A DNA stretch of 64,000 bases from Panicum virgatum (Eukaryota; Streptophyta; Magnoliopsida; Poales; Poaceae): the NCBI RefSeq assembly GCF_016808335.1, contig NC_053148.1, forward strand, positions 16,272,433 to 16,336,432. Direction: 5' to 3'. Shown here piece after piece: positions 37,553-48,580 of the stretch. The notes under the pieces are model-generated. The model made no database searches. It saw only the letters and a program-made list of their open reading frames with translations, and was not told the DNA's origin. Each line of letters starts with the position of its first letter. Position 1 is the first letter of the stretch. The translations under genes and the position numbers were made by a program.

Positions 37553-38216
37553 TTGAATTCAAATGGAATAGATTCTTGGCTATCAATTAGGCAGCTGCTC
37601 TTCAATTTTGCCACCTTCATATATTTTAGTAGTAATCTTCAATTTTTGTAATCTTGGTGTTTGCTAGGTCCTGCATGAGTGTAAACATATACTGATTGCA
37701 AGTCATCAGAAGTTTTGCTGATGTTGAAGAAAATGTATGAACTACTGGAGCTCCACATCTAGTTGCTATATGCTACTGTATTATCCATGTCGTCTTCTCT
37801 TGTGGACAGGTTGAATAGTGAACTGATTGGTAAGCACCATGTTTTGCTTCACATCAGCAAACTGTGCTAGCATAATTCCTTAAACTTTGATTCGGCCAAT
37901 GGGCCTTTTCATTGCCGTTTTATCACAGTTGGATTCTTTGGTTGTACCATGAGTTCATACGTTTTACCAAATCAGGATATCATGAGTTTTGACATAGCTT
38001 GCCCAGCTATGCCCAGACCGGGATGTTTGTTATGATCATGGTGAAGCATGTACATCTTGGATTCATATGGATTTTGTTTGTCATCCATTCCGGTTTGTAG
38101 CTGTAGAAGAGTGTCAACCATGTATCTGCAGGACTGAATTTCAGCTGGAGTCCTGACTGGAATCTCCTACCAATTGTTACTGTGAGCCAGTAGTCCACCA
38201 CAGCACTACTGTAAGC
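37553..38216. other. 3' region of the AT-hook gene
   Basis: Non-coding, T-rich; probably 3' UTR. It ends at the target site of the Sirevirus-like element. Confidence 0.5.
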
Positions 38217-38221
38217 ACTAC

Positions 38222-39823
38222 TGTAAGGATCGATAGCACAAGAGGGGGGGGGTGAATTGTGTCTTTTTCAAATTTCTAAAGCGATATAAATCAACCTTAG
38301 CCTATGCAAAAACTAGAAGGCCCAAAATCACAAACCGGTCTAGCTAGCTACTCAAGATATGAGAGATAAAACTAGTGTTAGCCTAAGCAAGGTAGAGCTA
38401 AGCTATGATCTCTAATGTCAAGCACATGAAAATATAGAAAGAATGTAAATGCTTGAATGTAAATAGGGATCAAGAGACAACCGGATTTTTTCTCGTGGTA
38501 TCGATGTGTTGGCACACACCCCTAATCCACGTTGTGACACTCACTAAGAGTCTTGTCACCTCCCAAGTCACCAAGACAAGGGTGCTCACTAAGAGTCTCC
38601 GTTCGCCGTCCCGGCATGGTGGAGCTCAAGCCACGTACACTCTTCTTCTCCGGGCTCCCACAATTCTTGGCAAGCTCCGAGAGAATCACCCCCGATCACC
38701 AAGATCGCCTAGGTGATGCCAATCACCAAGAGTAACAAGCTAGAACCTTCACTTGAGCAAGAACCGATCACCAAGAGCGGATGCACACAAGCTTCTCCCT
38801 ACTCAAGTCCTTAGCCTTACTTCTTGGATGATTGAATGATCAATTGAGTGGAATTAAGGCTCTAAGTGTCTCTCAACTATAGAGTGTGTGTATGAATGTT
38901 GCCTGGTGTCAAGAGAGAGTAAAATGACCCATTGGAGGGGGTATATATAGGCAGCTCACAAGTATAGAGCCGTTGGAGAAAAGCTGCCAGAAAAAGTACA
39001 CAACGCCGGTTAATCCGACGGTCCCTCCAGAGTAATCGCCGGTTCAATCGATGAATGTAAACAACCTCTTTGAAAAACTGGCCGTTATTGCACAGGCAAT
39101 TTGACCGACGTATCATCGGTTTAACCGGTGAATGTAGCTGTCCACTGATTAACTGAAAAACCAACTCTCTGGACAACTACACCGACGTTAACTCAAATCC
39201 ATCGTCGGTTTAACCGGTGTGTATGAGCTCAGAAACCCCAAAAAAACCAATGTTCTGGACAACAGCACCGACGTTAGTTTTGAACAGCGTCGGTTAAACC
39301 GGTGAATACAGTGTCTAGGCTTCAGTGACTGCGTTTAACCGACGTATAGAAAAGCAGTAGCGTCGGTTAAACCGGTGATAAGACTTTTTCTTGATTTTGT
39401 CTGTTTTGATTTCAGTCTCGAGTGAAATCCAAACTTTCTTGAGATATGAGTTGAGTAACACTTGTTTGAGCTTCCAATAACCTGAGTGACCAATGTGAGC
39501 ATCCATTTTTGATTGACCATGTCCATGCTTAAGTTACTTGGCCTTAACCCCTCTTAATAGTGCGACCTCTACAAAACTATAAAACCTATACTAACCTAAG
39601 TGTTCTTCTCAACCTTGCGACACTTAGGACTAGAAAGATCCTTAGACTTGTTATATACTTGAGTTGATAACCGAGATCGCCTTTTTGAATAATGAAATTG
39701 AGGGGCCTCTTTAACATATGATCCAATGAGCGATAAGATTTCATTAAGCTTCACAAACTCATTAGTCACAATAATGGTTGTCATTAATCACCGAAACATA
39801 CCTTGAGGGCCTAGATGCTTTCA
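38222..39823 (-). repeat. 3' LTR of the Sirevirus-like element (1602 bp)
   Basis: Very similar to the other LTR over its whole length, with scattered substitutions and a few indels. It contains the U3 hairpin array (39003-39384) and, on the minus strand, a TATA box CTATATATAC (about 38940-38949). Confidence 0.92.
39003..39384 (-). promoter_or_regulatory. U3 hairpin array in the 3' LTR
   Basis: About five units of an ACCGACG...CGTCGGTTTAACCGGTG pattern can each fold into a short hairpin, or form the palindrome CCGGTTTAACCGG. They lie just upstream of the LTR TATA box in the direction of transcription. The same array is in the 5' LTR at 49366-49740. Confidence 0.75.
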
Positions 39824-39824
39824 A

Positions 39825-39837
39825 TCTCCCCCCTTTT
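39825..39837 (-). other. Polypurine tract of the Sirevirus-like element
   Basis: On the minus strand AAAAAGGGGGGAGAT directly precedes the 3' LTR, the normal plus-strand primer site. Confidence 0.85.
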
Positions 39838-39990
39838 TGGTGATTGATGACAACACAAATAATAACTTAAACGAGTAAAGCAAGAAAGATTAACGCACAA
39901 AAAGAAAAGCACAAAGAGAACGAAGGCTCGAACAGAATCCATAGACATGTCATAAAGAGCAACACGCACAAGAGTCTAATATACATGTAC

Positions 39991-40206
39991 ATGAACTAAA
40001 AGCCAATGAAGATACACCAATCATGTCCTGGCATCTACGAGCACTCTGCTAGCTCTACCCTCCCCCTGACTCCAACTCCTTTGTGACTCCCCCTAATGTC
40101 TATGAACTAAAAGCCAATGAAGATACACCAATCAAGTCCTGGCATCTACGACCACTCTGCTAGCTCTACCCTCCCCCTGACTCCAATTCCTCTGTGACTC
40201 CCCCTA
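39991..40206 (-). repeat. 111-bp tandem duplication with extra polypurine tracts
   Basis: Copies at 39991-40095 and 40102-40206. On the minus strand each contains AGGGGGAG-like purine runs similar to the main polypurine tract. Repeated polypurine tracts before the 3' LTR are known from Sireviruses. Confidence 0.75.
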
Positions 40207-40536
40207 ACTCTCTCCCCCTTTGGCATCAAAGCACCAAAAAGGCAAGCTACGGGTCCTGCTGTCGCGGCACGGCGAGGAAGCGGTCCAGGTCGTCGCCGTC
40301 ATCGTCGGACGGAGAACCCTCGGTGAGGGACATGAGCTGCGGGTCCGAGCTGACTGGAGGTGTAGCTGTGCCATTGCAGCTCTGTCTGCCTGTCTGCCCC
40401 TCCTCCGGTCTTATGGTGCAGTGGGACGGTAGACTGGGAACCAGGGAGCCTCATCCTGGCGATAGACATCACTGATCGGCGAGTCGGCGGGCACGATCAT
40501 TGAACAAATATAACTGATCTAGTGTGCATAAGGTAA

Positions 40537-41804
40537 CTACCGCACGACCCCCATCCCGTCAGTGATCACATCCTCGATCTCAACCAAAATAAAGTCCACA
40601 ATGTCAAAAGGCTCATGAGTGAGGATGTGGAGTAGTAGCAGCTGCTGCAGTCCTGTGAACCCCTCTGGGTAGCCACTCCTCGGTAACAATGTCCTCCAGA
40701 GGGCCATGTGAACTGTGTACGCCTCTGGGGTCAGCAAGCTGGGGACTCTGGCATACGAGGCTGGGAATGGCTGGCGGAAGCACTGAGAGATCACCTCGTG
40801 AGAAGGTGCAATCCCGCCAATCATCGCCCTGCGGGGTGGATCTGCGTCTCCGTATACTCTGTCGTGCAGGGAGACATCGACCAAGTCGACTCCAAGGATT
40901 CCTGCAATCGTCGCCCTCGTCAAACCAAAGACCTGGCCTCCAAATATGAAATGCACGGCTCTGCGCTCGGGAGCAATCCAAGCTGTGGCATAGAACACTC
41001 GGACCCAGTCCTCAATGTACCTGTTCTGCCCCATCTCAATCAGTCTAGGCAGCCCTCTAAAGTGAGAAAAGTGCTCTCTGACATCTGCCCCTCCTGCTGC
41101 AGTCCTCAGAGAAACCCAGTCGAGCACCCGATGAGGGAAGATCCTGTGACCCCTCCTCTAATAGGTCTCATAGAAACTGGCCTGAAGCAGTGTCCAAAAT
41201 CTAGTATCAATCCTGCTGTCACAGCCTACTGGGAACCAATCCTCCTCTGTAACGCTCCATCTCAGCCTCTTGACCTTTGCTGCTTAGCCTTGGTCAAGTT
41301 CTGGAGAAGCACCCCAGGCTCCAGACGGACAACAGTGTCCATCCTGAATACGGCACGCTCGGCCTCTTGGGCCTCTGCTCTGCGAGCTGCTGCTGCTGCT
41401 GCTGTGGACCTGCGAGACTCCTGTGGCAAGTGACCGCCTCGAGTCCTCGGTCCTGAGCGACGCTCGATCGCTGACGGAGAGCCTCCCTTAGATGACTGCA
41501 GAGAGTGGCTAGACCGTCGTGGAGTAGGAGAACTCTGCCCCTCTGACTCAGCTGATGGCTCCCCCTCAGACGAATCTCTCTCTGTCTGCTGTGCCGTGGC
41601 CCTGGTGGCCCTGCCTACTCTACCTCTGCCTTTGCCCCAACTGGGCGGCTCCCTGACCCGGAACAGACGAGCACGCCCCAAAGCCTGCTCCTCGGCGGCC
41701 TTGGCCACCGACTCTGCCCTCTCGGCCTCCTTCTCTGCGCGGGTCCTCTTGCGGACCAACTTCTCGACCACGACCTCCTTCCCTTTCCTCTTCTCGCGAC
41801 CCAT
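40537..41804 (-). pseudogene. Accessory ORF downstream of pol in the Sirevirus-like element, broken
   Basis: On the same strand as gag-pol. It starts MGREKRKGKE at 41804 with a Lys/Arg/Glu-rich helical first part and a Ser-rich linker. The second part is folded-looking, with RYIEDWVRVFYATAW and FGLTRATIAGILG, resembling a plant-specific domain found in retroelement accessory ORFs ('putative plant transposon protein'). A frame change near 41262-41290 and a TAG at 41158-41160 break it. The place matches the env-like ORF of some Sireviruses, but I see no signal peptide or membrane anchor, so an envelope role is not supported. Confidence 0.6.
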
Positions 41805-42183
41805 ACTGACTGCGGGAGCGATGAACGCGTTGCGGGTGTGCGAGAATGGGTGCGGCTTTTGGCTTTGGCAAATCATCGAGTAGTTGGCATGCGTGGCGTG
41901 GAGGTGCGGAGGGACACTGGCAATGCGAGCTGCGGTAAAGCGTGGGTGTCGGCGTGCATGCAGGCGTGGGTGGCACGCGAGCTTTGGTGTAGTGGTGCGT
42001 GAACGGCGGTGGTGCGGCGGCGAGCAGAGGTGCAGCGCGCGGGGTCGTGGCGAGGTGGCGCGCGGGCGGCGCGAGGCGCGGCGGCGAGCAGAGGTGCAGC
42101 GCGCGGGGTCGCGGCGTGCAGGCGGCGGCGTGGAAATTGTTCGGGCGCGAGTGGAGAAGAGAGCCGGGGGAGCGGGCAAGAGA

Positions 42184-42191
42184 CATATATG
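42184..42191 (-). promoter_or_regulatory. TATA-like box upstream of the accessory ORF
   Basis: CATATATG on the minus strand, about 30 bp downstream of the internal hairpin array and followed by a pyrimidine-rich leader. It resembles the LTR promoter layout. Function is inferred. Confidence 0.35.
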
Positions 42192-42217
42192 ACATGTGGG
42201 CCCGCGACTTTTCTTAG

Positions 42218-42534
42218 CACCAGTTGATCCGACGCTTAGGTTTTGAACATCGGTTGAATGTGTCGGTTTAGTTGACCCGAGACTTCTGTAAAAGACTAAA
42301 AGTACATCTGAACACCGGTTGAACCGATGATATGAATATTGAACTCATCGTTTGATTACTGATATCGTCGGTTGATCTTTAGGTCAGAAATTTAATTCTA
42401 TCACCGGTTGATCCGACGCTCTGAATTTTTCATACGCCGGTTGAATGACTGAAATAAACTTTTGCTGAGGCAGAACTTACCAACACCGGTTAAACCGATG
42501 GTTATGATCCATAAAACGTCGGTTTAACCGGTGA
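42218..42534 (-). repeat. Internal hairpin array between pol and accessory ORF
   Basis: At least four units with ACCGGTTgAtCCGACGC / CGTCGGTTTAACCGG-type arms, the same motif as in the LTR U3. They are more diverged from each other than the LTR units. The array lies 5' of the accessory ORF on the minus strand. Confidence 0.75.
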
Positions 42535-43167
42535 ACCCAGAAAACCTCTCTCAGCTCACTCTTTTATGCTAAGTCCAATAGACTTATAAGATACAACTAA
42601 ACACAAGTCAATGGACTAGCATAGGTGACTTTACCCCTCAAAATGCCATAGATGGCACACTAGCCTAGTAGTTTTTCTTTTTCAAACACAAGAGGGAAAA
42701 CCACGAGAGACAAAATGCCAAATTAAAATGTATAAACCATGTCATAGGAATATTGAAGATAGAGAACTCCAAACTCATCATGACATGATTCACTAGGTAA
42801 TAACACACCCAACACTTTGCTTTTTTCACTTCTCATGAATTGAGAGCTTGCATATGAAAACAAGTCTCATTTTCATCAAGTGAGCTCCTTTGTGACACTT
42901 ACGCATGCAATGATGGTGCAAGCTATAAACACATGCAAGAGAAGATAGACATGAAGTGCACATCTATATGACAGAAAATGCATAACATGAATTGAAGCTA
43001 TACTTGTCAAGTTTGAACCCATGGGAAGCTTCTTCATGATGAGCCTTTCTTCAAGCCTAGAGGAAAACGAGGAGACCACCACCTCTAGCTAAACCCATGC
43101 TCATCACTATCTTACCATGGTTAAACAAGTGCCTATTATGTATGCATTTTCTATATGACACGGCAAC

Positions 43168-44829
43168 TTACATGACGTTTGCCGCATCTAAAATATTGAG
43201 CTCATTCCTTAGCCTAACAAAGGTACTCTCATCTAATGGTTTTGTGAATATATCCGCCAATTGCTCCTCGGATCTCACACCTTGAAGAGATATGTCTCCT
43301 TTAGCTTCGTGATCACGCAAGAAGTGATGGCGAATATCAATGTGTTTTGTGCGAGAGTGTTGAACCGGATTTTTGGCAATTTTTACGGCACTTTCATTGT
43401 CACAAAGGAGTGAGATCCTATCTAGTTTCACACCAAAGTCCAAAAGGGTTTGCTTCATATATAGGATTTGAGCACAACATGCACCGGCCGCTATATATTC
43501 CGCTTCCGCGGTGGACAAAGCCACGGAATTTTGCTTCTTACTCAACCAAGAAACTAGAGAACACCCAAGCAAGTGGCAACCCCCGGAGGTACTCTTCCGA
43601 TCCACACGACTCCCGGCAAAGTCCGAGTCCGAATATCCCAAGAGGTCTAAACTAGCACCATTGGGGTACCACAAGCCTATGCTTGGAGTGTGCTTGAGAT
43701 ACCGAAGGATCCTGTTCACAGCCGAGATGTGTGATTTCTTTGGATTATCTTGAAAGCGGGCACACAAGCATACACTAAACATTATATCGGGCCTAGATGC
43801 GGTAAGGTAAAGCAAAGACCCTATCATAGAACGATAGAGAGATTGATCAACCGGTTTACCGTCCACATCCAAGTCGAGATGCCCATTGGTTCCCATGGGT
43901 GTCTTGATCGGCTTGCATTCATCCATCTTGAACTTCTTCAAGATATCTTTAGTGTATTTTTCTTGATAGATGAATGTCCCTTCCTTCAATTGTTTGACTT
44001 GAAAGCCAAGGAAGTAGGTCAATTCGACGATCATGGACATCTCTAATTCCCTAGACATCATGGTAGCAAACTCATGGCTTAGTGAATCATTAGTTGAGCC
44101 AAAGATAATATCGTTAACATAAATTTGACAAATAAAAAGATCCCTGTTGACGTCTTTTGTGAACAATGTGGTGTCCACCCTCCCGATCTTGAAGCCTTGC
44201 ATGATTAGGAAGTCACGAAGCCTCTCATACCAAGCCCTTGGAGCTTGTTTGAGCCCATAGAGTGCCTTGTGCAATCTATAAACATGGTTAGGATTCCTCG
44301 GATCTTCAAACCCGGGAGGTTGCTCAACATAAACAAGTTCATTAATAAAGCCATTTAAGAATGCACTCTTCACATCCATTTGATATAACTTGAGATTATG
44401 ATGAGAAGAGTAAGCAAGAAGTATGCGTATAGCTTTCAGTCTTGCGACCGGAGTAAAAGTTTCATCAAAATCCAAACCTTCGACTTGAGAAAACCCTTTT
44501 GCCACAAGTCTTGCTTTATTGCGTACCACCACCCCATGTTCATCTTGCTTGTTTCGGAAGACCCACTTAGTGCCGATGATGTTCTTGTTTTTCGGAGGAG
44601 CTTCGAGGACCCAAACTTCATTGTGGGTGAAGTTGCTCAATTCTTCTTGCATGGCCATCACCCAATCCGAGTCCTCAAGTGCTTCCTCTATGCTAGTGGG
44701 TTCAACACAAGAAACAAACGAGTAATGTTCGCAAAATGAAGCATGTTTTGAACGAGTTCTCACTCCCTTGGAAGGACTACCAATGACTTGATCAATTGGA
44801 TGATCCTTGGAGATCTGTCCATGCTTCAC
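43168..44829 (-). pseudogene. Sirevirus-like reverse transcriptase and RNase H
   Basis: A 553-residue frame open from SKDHPIDQVIGSPSKGVRTR, the usual linker, to the end. It includes NEVWVLEAPPKNKNIIGTKW, KARLVAKGFSQVEGLDF and KLYQMDVKSAFLNG. The metal-binding motif reads YVNDIIFG where the family has YVDD, so a catalytic Asp is replaced by Asn. RNase H has GYSDSDFAG, STAEAEYIA and a C-terminal LADIFTKPL. The frame is intact, but polymerase activity is unlikely. Confidence 0.9.
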
Positions 44830-46405
44830 TAGCGGTAGATTCTTTGAAGCTTGTTAGAGTGGATCATGGATGGCTTGTGCTTGTGGCGGAACAATTTGCT
44901 CATCTTGATCTTGTACTTGGGGGTGTTGGCGTTGGAACACTCACTTGTGATGGTGGATTATCTTTTTCTTTGTGTTCATCCACTTGGGGTGCCGAGGAGG
45001 TGTTTGGTGTAGACGAGGAAGGTCCTCCCCCTTGATCATTGCCTTCATGCACCTCTTCCGGCTTGATATCCCCAATGGACATTTTCTTCAAAGCTTCTTC
45101 AATCTCCTCATCACCTACATTGTCATTGCCAATAACCTCCTCTTGGGAGCCATTAGATTCATCAAACTCCACATCACAAGTTTCTTCAACTAACCCGGAG
45201 GTTTGATTGAATACTCTATATGCTTTGGAGTTTGATGCATAACCAAGAAAGAATCCTTCATCACATCTACTCTCAAACTTATCGAACCTTTTCTTCTTAT
45301 AAATGAAGTATTTGCAACCAAAGACTCGAAAGTAGGAGATGTTTGGTTTCTTCCCGGTGAGGAGTTCATATGGTGTTTTCTTGAGGAGTCGGTGGAGATA
45401 CACCCGGTTGGATGCATGTCAAGCCGTGTTGATTGCTTCCGCCCAAAACCTCTCGGACGTGCCATAATCATCCAACATTGCTCTTGCTGGAGTGATCAAT
45501 GTTTTGTTATTTCTTTCCACCACTCCATTTTGTTGAGGCGTGTAGGTGGCGGAGAACTCATGCTTGACACCCTCTTCATCGCACCATTCTTCAATCTTGA
45601 TATTCTTAAACTCGGTGCCGTTGTCACTCCGGATCTTCACAATTGGGGAGTTGTACTCTCATTGAGCTCTTCTTGCAAATGTCTTGAAGACTTCCGGAGT
45701 TTCAGTCTTATCGCCTAGAAACATGACCCAAGTGTAACGTGAAAAATCATCAACGCTCCTGTATGTGGTTGGACCAAAGAGATCCATGTGAAGTAGCTCG
45801 AGCGGCTTGGAGGTAGACAACATCGTCTTGATGGGTTGATGTGTTGCAACTTACTTTCCAGCTTGACATGCACTACATAGTTTGTTCTTGTCAAAGGTGA
45901 CATCCTTCAAGCCGGTGACCATCCCTCTCTTGTGGGCTTTCTTGAGGTTGCTCATGCCAATATGAGCAATTCTTCTATGTCAAAGCCACCCAAGAGACGA
46001 CTTGGTGAAGAGGCATGTCATGGGGCTTGTTTGCTTTGAAGAGAAATCCACCAAGTAAATATTGTCATGTCTAAACCCCGTGAATACCAATGACTTATCT
46101 TCTTCAAAGGCTACTACAACACCATTCTTATCAAAGGTACACGTTAGTCCAAGATCACATAATTGAGCAATTGAAATAAGATTAAAACTAAGTGATTCTA
46201 CAAATAAGACATTAGAAAAGGATAAATCTTTAGAAATTGCTATTCTACCCAAATCTAAAACTTTCCCCCTTGAGTTATCACCATAGGTGACATGTTCATG
46301 ATCGCCGGGGTCTTCAAGAGAGGTGAACATGCTATCATTGCCGGTCATGTGATGAGAGCAACCGCTATCAAATACCCAATGTTTTCCACCGGCTTTGTAG
46401 TTCAC
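44830..46405 (-). pseudogene. Sirevirus-like protease and integrase, with several stops
   Basis: Begins with the protease motif WVFDSGCSHHMTGN. The pre-integrase zinc region follows (HRRIAHIGM, CSACQAGK), then integrase with HMDLFGP, VDDFSRYTW, IRSDNGTEF and PQQNGVVERNN. In-frame stops lie at 45980-45982, 45851-45853, 45659-45661, 45419-45421 and 44854-44856, and a frame change lies at about 44920. A short loss next to the first acidic motif (near 45758) is likely from comparison with the family. It is clearly non-functional. Confidence 0.85.
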
Positions 46406-46434
46406 CTACACAAATGAGAATCATTTTTGAGTTT

Positions 46435-48524
46435 TTAGAACCCAAATGAGCTTTGAGCCTTGCACATGTGTGACAAGAGCTTTGGGGACCCAAAGTTGCT
46501 TGGGAGCTTCTTCTTTGCTTCCTTTGTGAGCTTGCCAATGAATTTGGCCTTCACCTTGCCCTTTACCTTACTCAAAAGAAAATGGTTATTTTGATGCATA
46601 GATGAGTAATTTTTAGGTAAAGTAGGGAGAGGGCATGATGGCAAGGGACACTCCCTAGTGTGGTGCCCGGTGACTTGGCAATATTGACAATATGATCCAA
46701 CTTCTTTGATGAAGCTAGTCTTGATCTCCGGAGAATGAGTAGTGCCTTTGTTTGGCTCCGGAAATGAACCAAGACCTCTCTTGCCATAGTCACGAGCATT
46801 GTTGAAGAAAATTTCCTTGTGGATGTATTCTTCTCGTGAGAGCTTCTCCACACTAATTTTGAGGCTTGCCACTTGATCTATCAATTCCTTTTCCCTAGAG
46901 GGAGCAAGCTTGGACAAAACATTAGTAGCATTTGCATCAATGAGTAGGTCATCACATGAAGTAGAAGCATTGACCTTTTCAACATTTTCATTGATAGAGT
47001 TCTCAAGACTCTGGTCAATTGCTTCATAGGCAAACTCAAGCTCTTGATATTTGTGAGCCAACTCCCTATGCTCTTGCTTGAGCTTTTTATGATTCTCTTC
47101 AACTTGCTTAGCAAGTGCAAGTGACTCATGGTGCTTTTTGAGCAAGTCATTGTACTCGCCAAGCAAATCAGAGTGAGCTAGCTCTAGCTTGGCATCAGTG
47201 CTCTCAAGACACTTGACCTTGCCCTTTTCCCTCTTGATGACGGATGTATACTCATGATGAGGTTAGCAAATTCATTAGGATCAAGCTCATCATCACTATC
47301 ATTATCCTCGATGCATACCTTTGTGTTACCTTTCACCATGAGGCACATAGGAGGATGAGGTAGTGATGGTTCATCATTGGTAAGGGCAATGGTGATGATG
47401 TCTTCTTCTTCATCAATTGATTCTTCACTTGATGAGACATCCGTCACCCACTCTTGTTTTTCTACCAAGAAGCTTCTCTTGGTGTTGCCATTTTTCTTTG
47501 GGAAGAGCTTGGTCTTCTTGTCATGGCTCTTCTTCTTCCCAAGTTTCTTGTTTTTGTTCTTCCTTTCATGTTCATCATCATCGCTTGAATCATGGCGATG
47601 CTTGCTCTTGTTATCCTTCTTTCTTTTGTCCGGCTTGGAGCAATTTGGAGAGATGTGACATTTTTCTCCACAATTGTAGTAAGTTTTGTTCTTGACATCT
47701 TCCCTTGGCCGGAACATTCTTCTTTTAGGTTCAAAGTTGTAACCCTTCTTGTTGATCTTGTCACTCAAGCGTGTGAACTTTCTCATCATGAGAGCAAGTT
47801 CTCCATCATCTTCATCATCGGATGAGCTTTCATGACGATCATCTTCTTCATTGCTTGAGCTTGATTCTTGCTTGATCATCTTGAGCTTACGGGGTTTGTT
47901 TACCTTGGTCTTGAGAGCGATTGATTTGCTTGTAGTTGGCTCTTCGGTCATACCAAGAATTCCCATTTCATGAGCGCGAATCTCGCCCACAAGCTCTCCC
48001 ACTTCCACCACCTCAAGATTCTCCTTTTGAAGCATAGCATTGATGATGTTATACTTTGGCTTCGGAAGGAGTATGAGTATTTTCCGGTTGATGGAGCCAT
48101 TGTCAATTTTGGACACATCAAGTGCATTAATGTCCTTTACAATGATATTCAAGCGAGAATACATTTTATTGCAATTTTTATGAGCTAACATTTTAAAAGC
48201 ATCATATTTAGCTCTAAGCACGTGATATTTTTGCTCTCTAACTTTGGTGGAGCCTTCATGAATTTCTATGAGTTCTTTCCAGATATCACATGCTAGGTCT
48301 ATGCCGTTAACTCTAGCAAAGACCTCTCTAATGGCTTCAAAAATTGCATTTCTAGCCTGAGCATTCCATTTTAGTTGTTCGGAGGTTAGATTTCCGGTGA
48401 ACCCGGTTTTGGTTGCTATCCAAACTTCGGGGGCAATTGCATCAAGATATGCGCCCATGCGAACTTTCCAATAAGCGAAGTTCTTGCTCTCGAAGTGAGG
48501 AGGCGAACCACCCATCCTAGCCAT
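46435..48524 (-). pseudogene. Sirevirus-like Gag, frameshifted
   Basis: The first 446-residue frame starts MARMGGSPPHFESKNFAYWK and has the capsid region, a KRK/Ser-Asp-rich segment and a zinc knuckle (YYNCGEKCHISPNC) whose first Cys is Tyr. A one-base loss at about 47253-47258 shifts to the second frame (47166-46435). That frame has a long coiled coil (YNDLLKKHHESLALAKQVEE) and a second zinc motif (CQYCQVTGHHTREC). Another frame slip lies near 46510-46530. The long Gag with coiled coil is a Sirevirus mark. Confidence 0.88.
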
Positions 48525-48566
48525 GGCTCTAAGCGGTGAAGCTTAATGATCCAAATAAGCAACTCG

Positions 48567-48578
48567 GCTCTGATACCA
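48567..48578 (-). other. Primer binding site
   Basis: TGGTATCAGAGC on the minus strand, two bases after the 5' LTR. It is complementary to the 3' end of initiator tRNA-Met, the standard primer of plant copia elements. Confidence 0.92.
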
Positions 48579-48580
48579 AT

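Noticed and set aside
38453..39176. ORFs inside Sirevirus-like LTR
   Set aside because: LTR sequence repeated at 48.9-49.2 kb; no domain.
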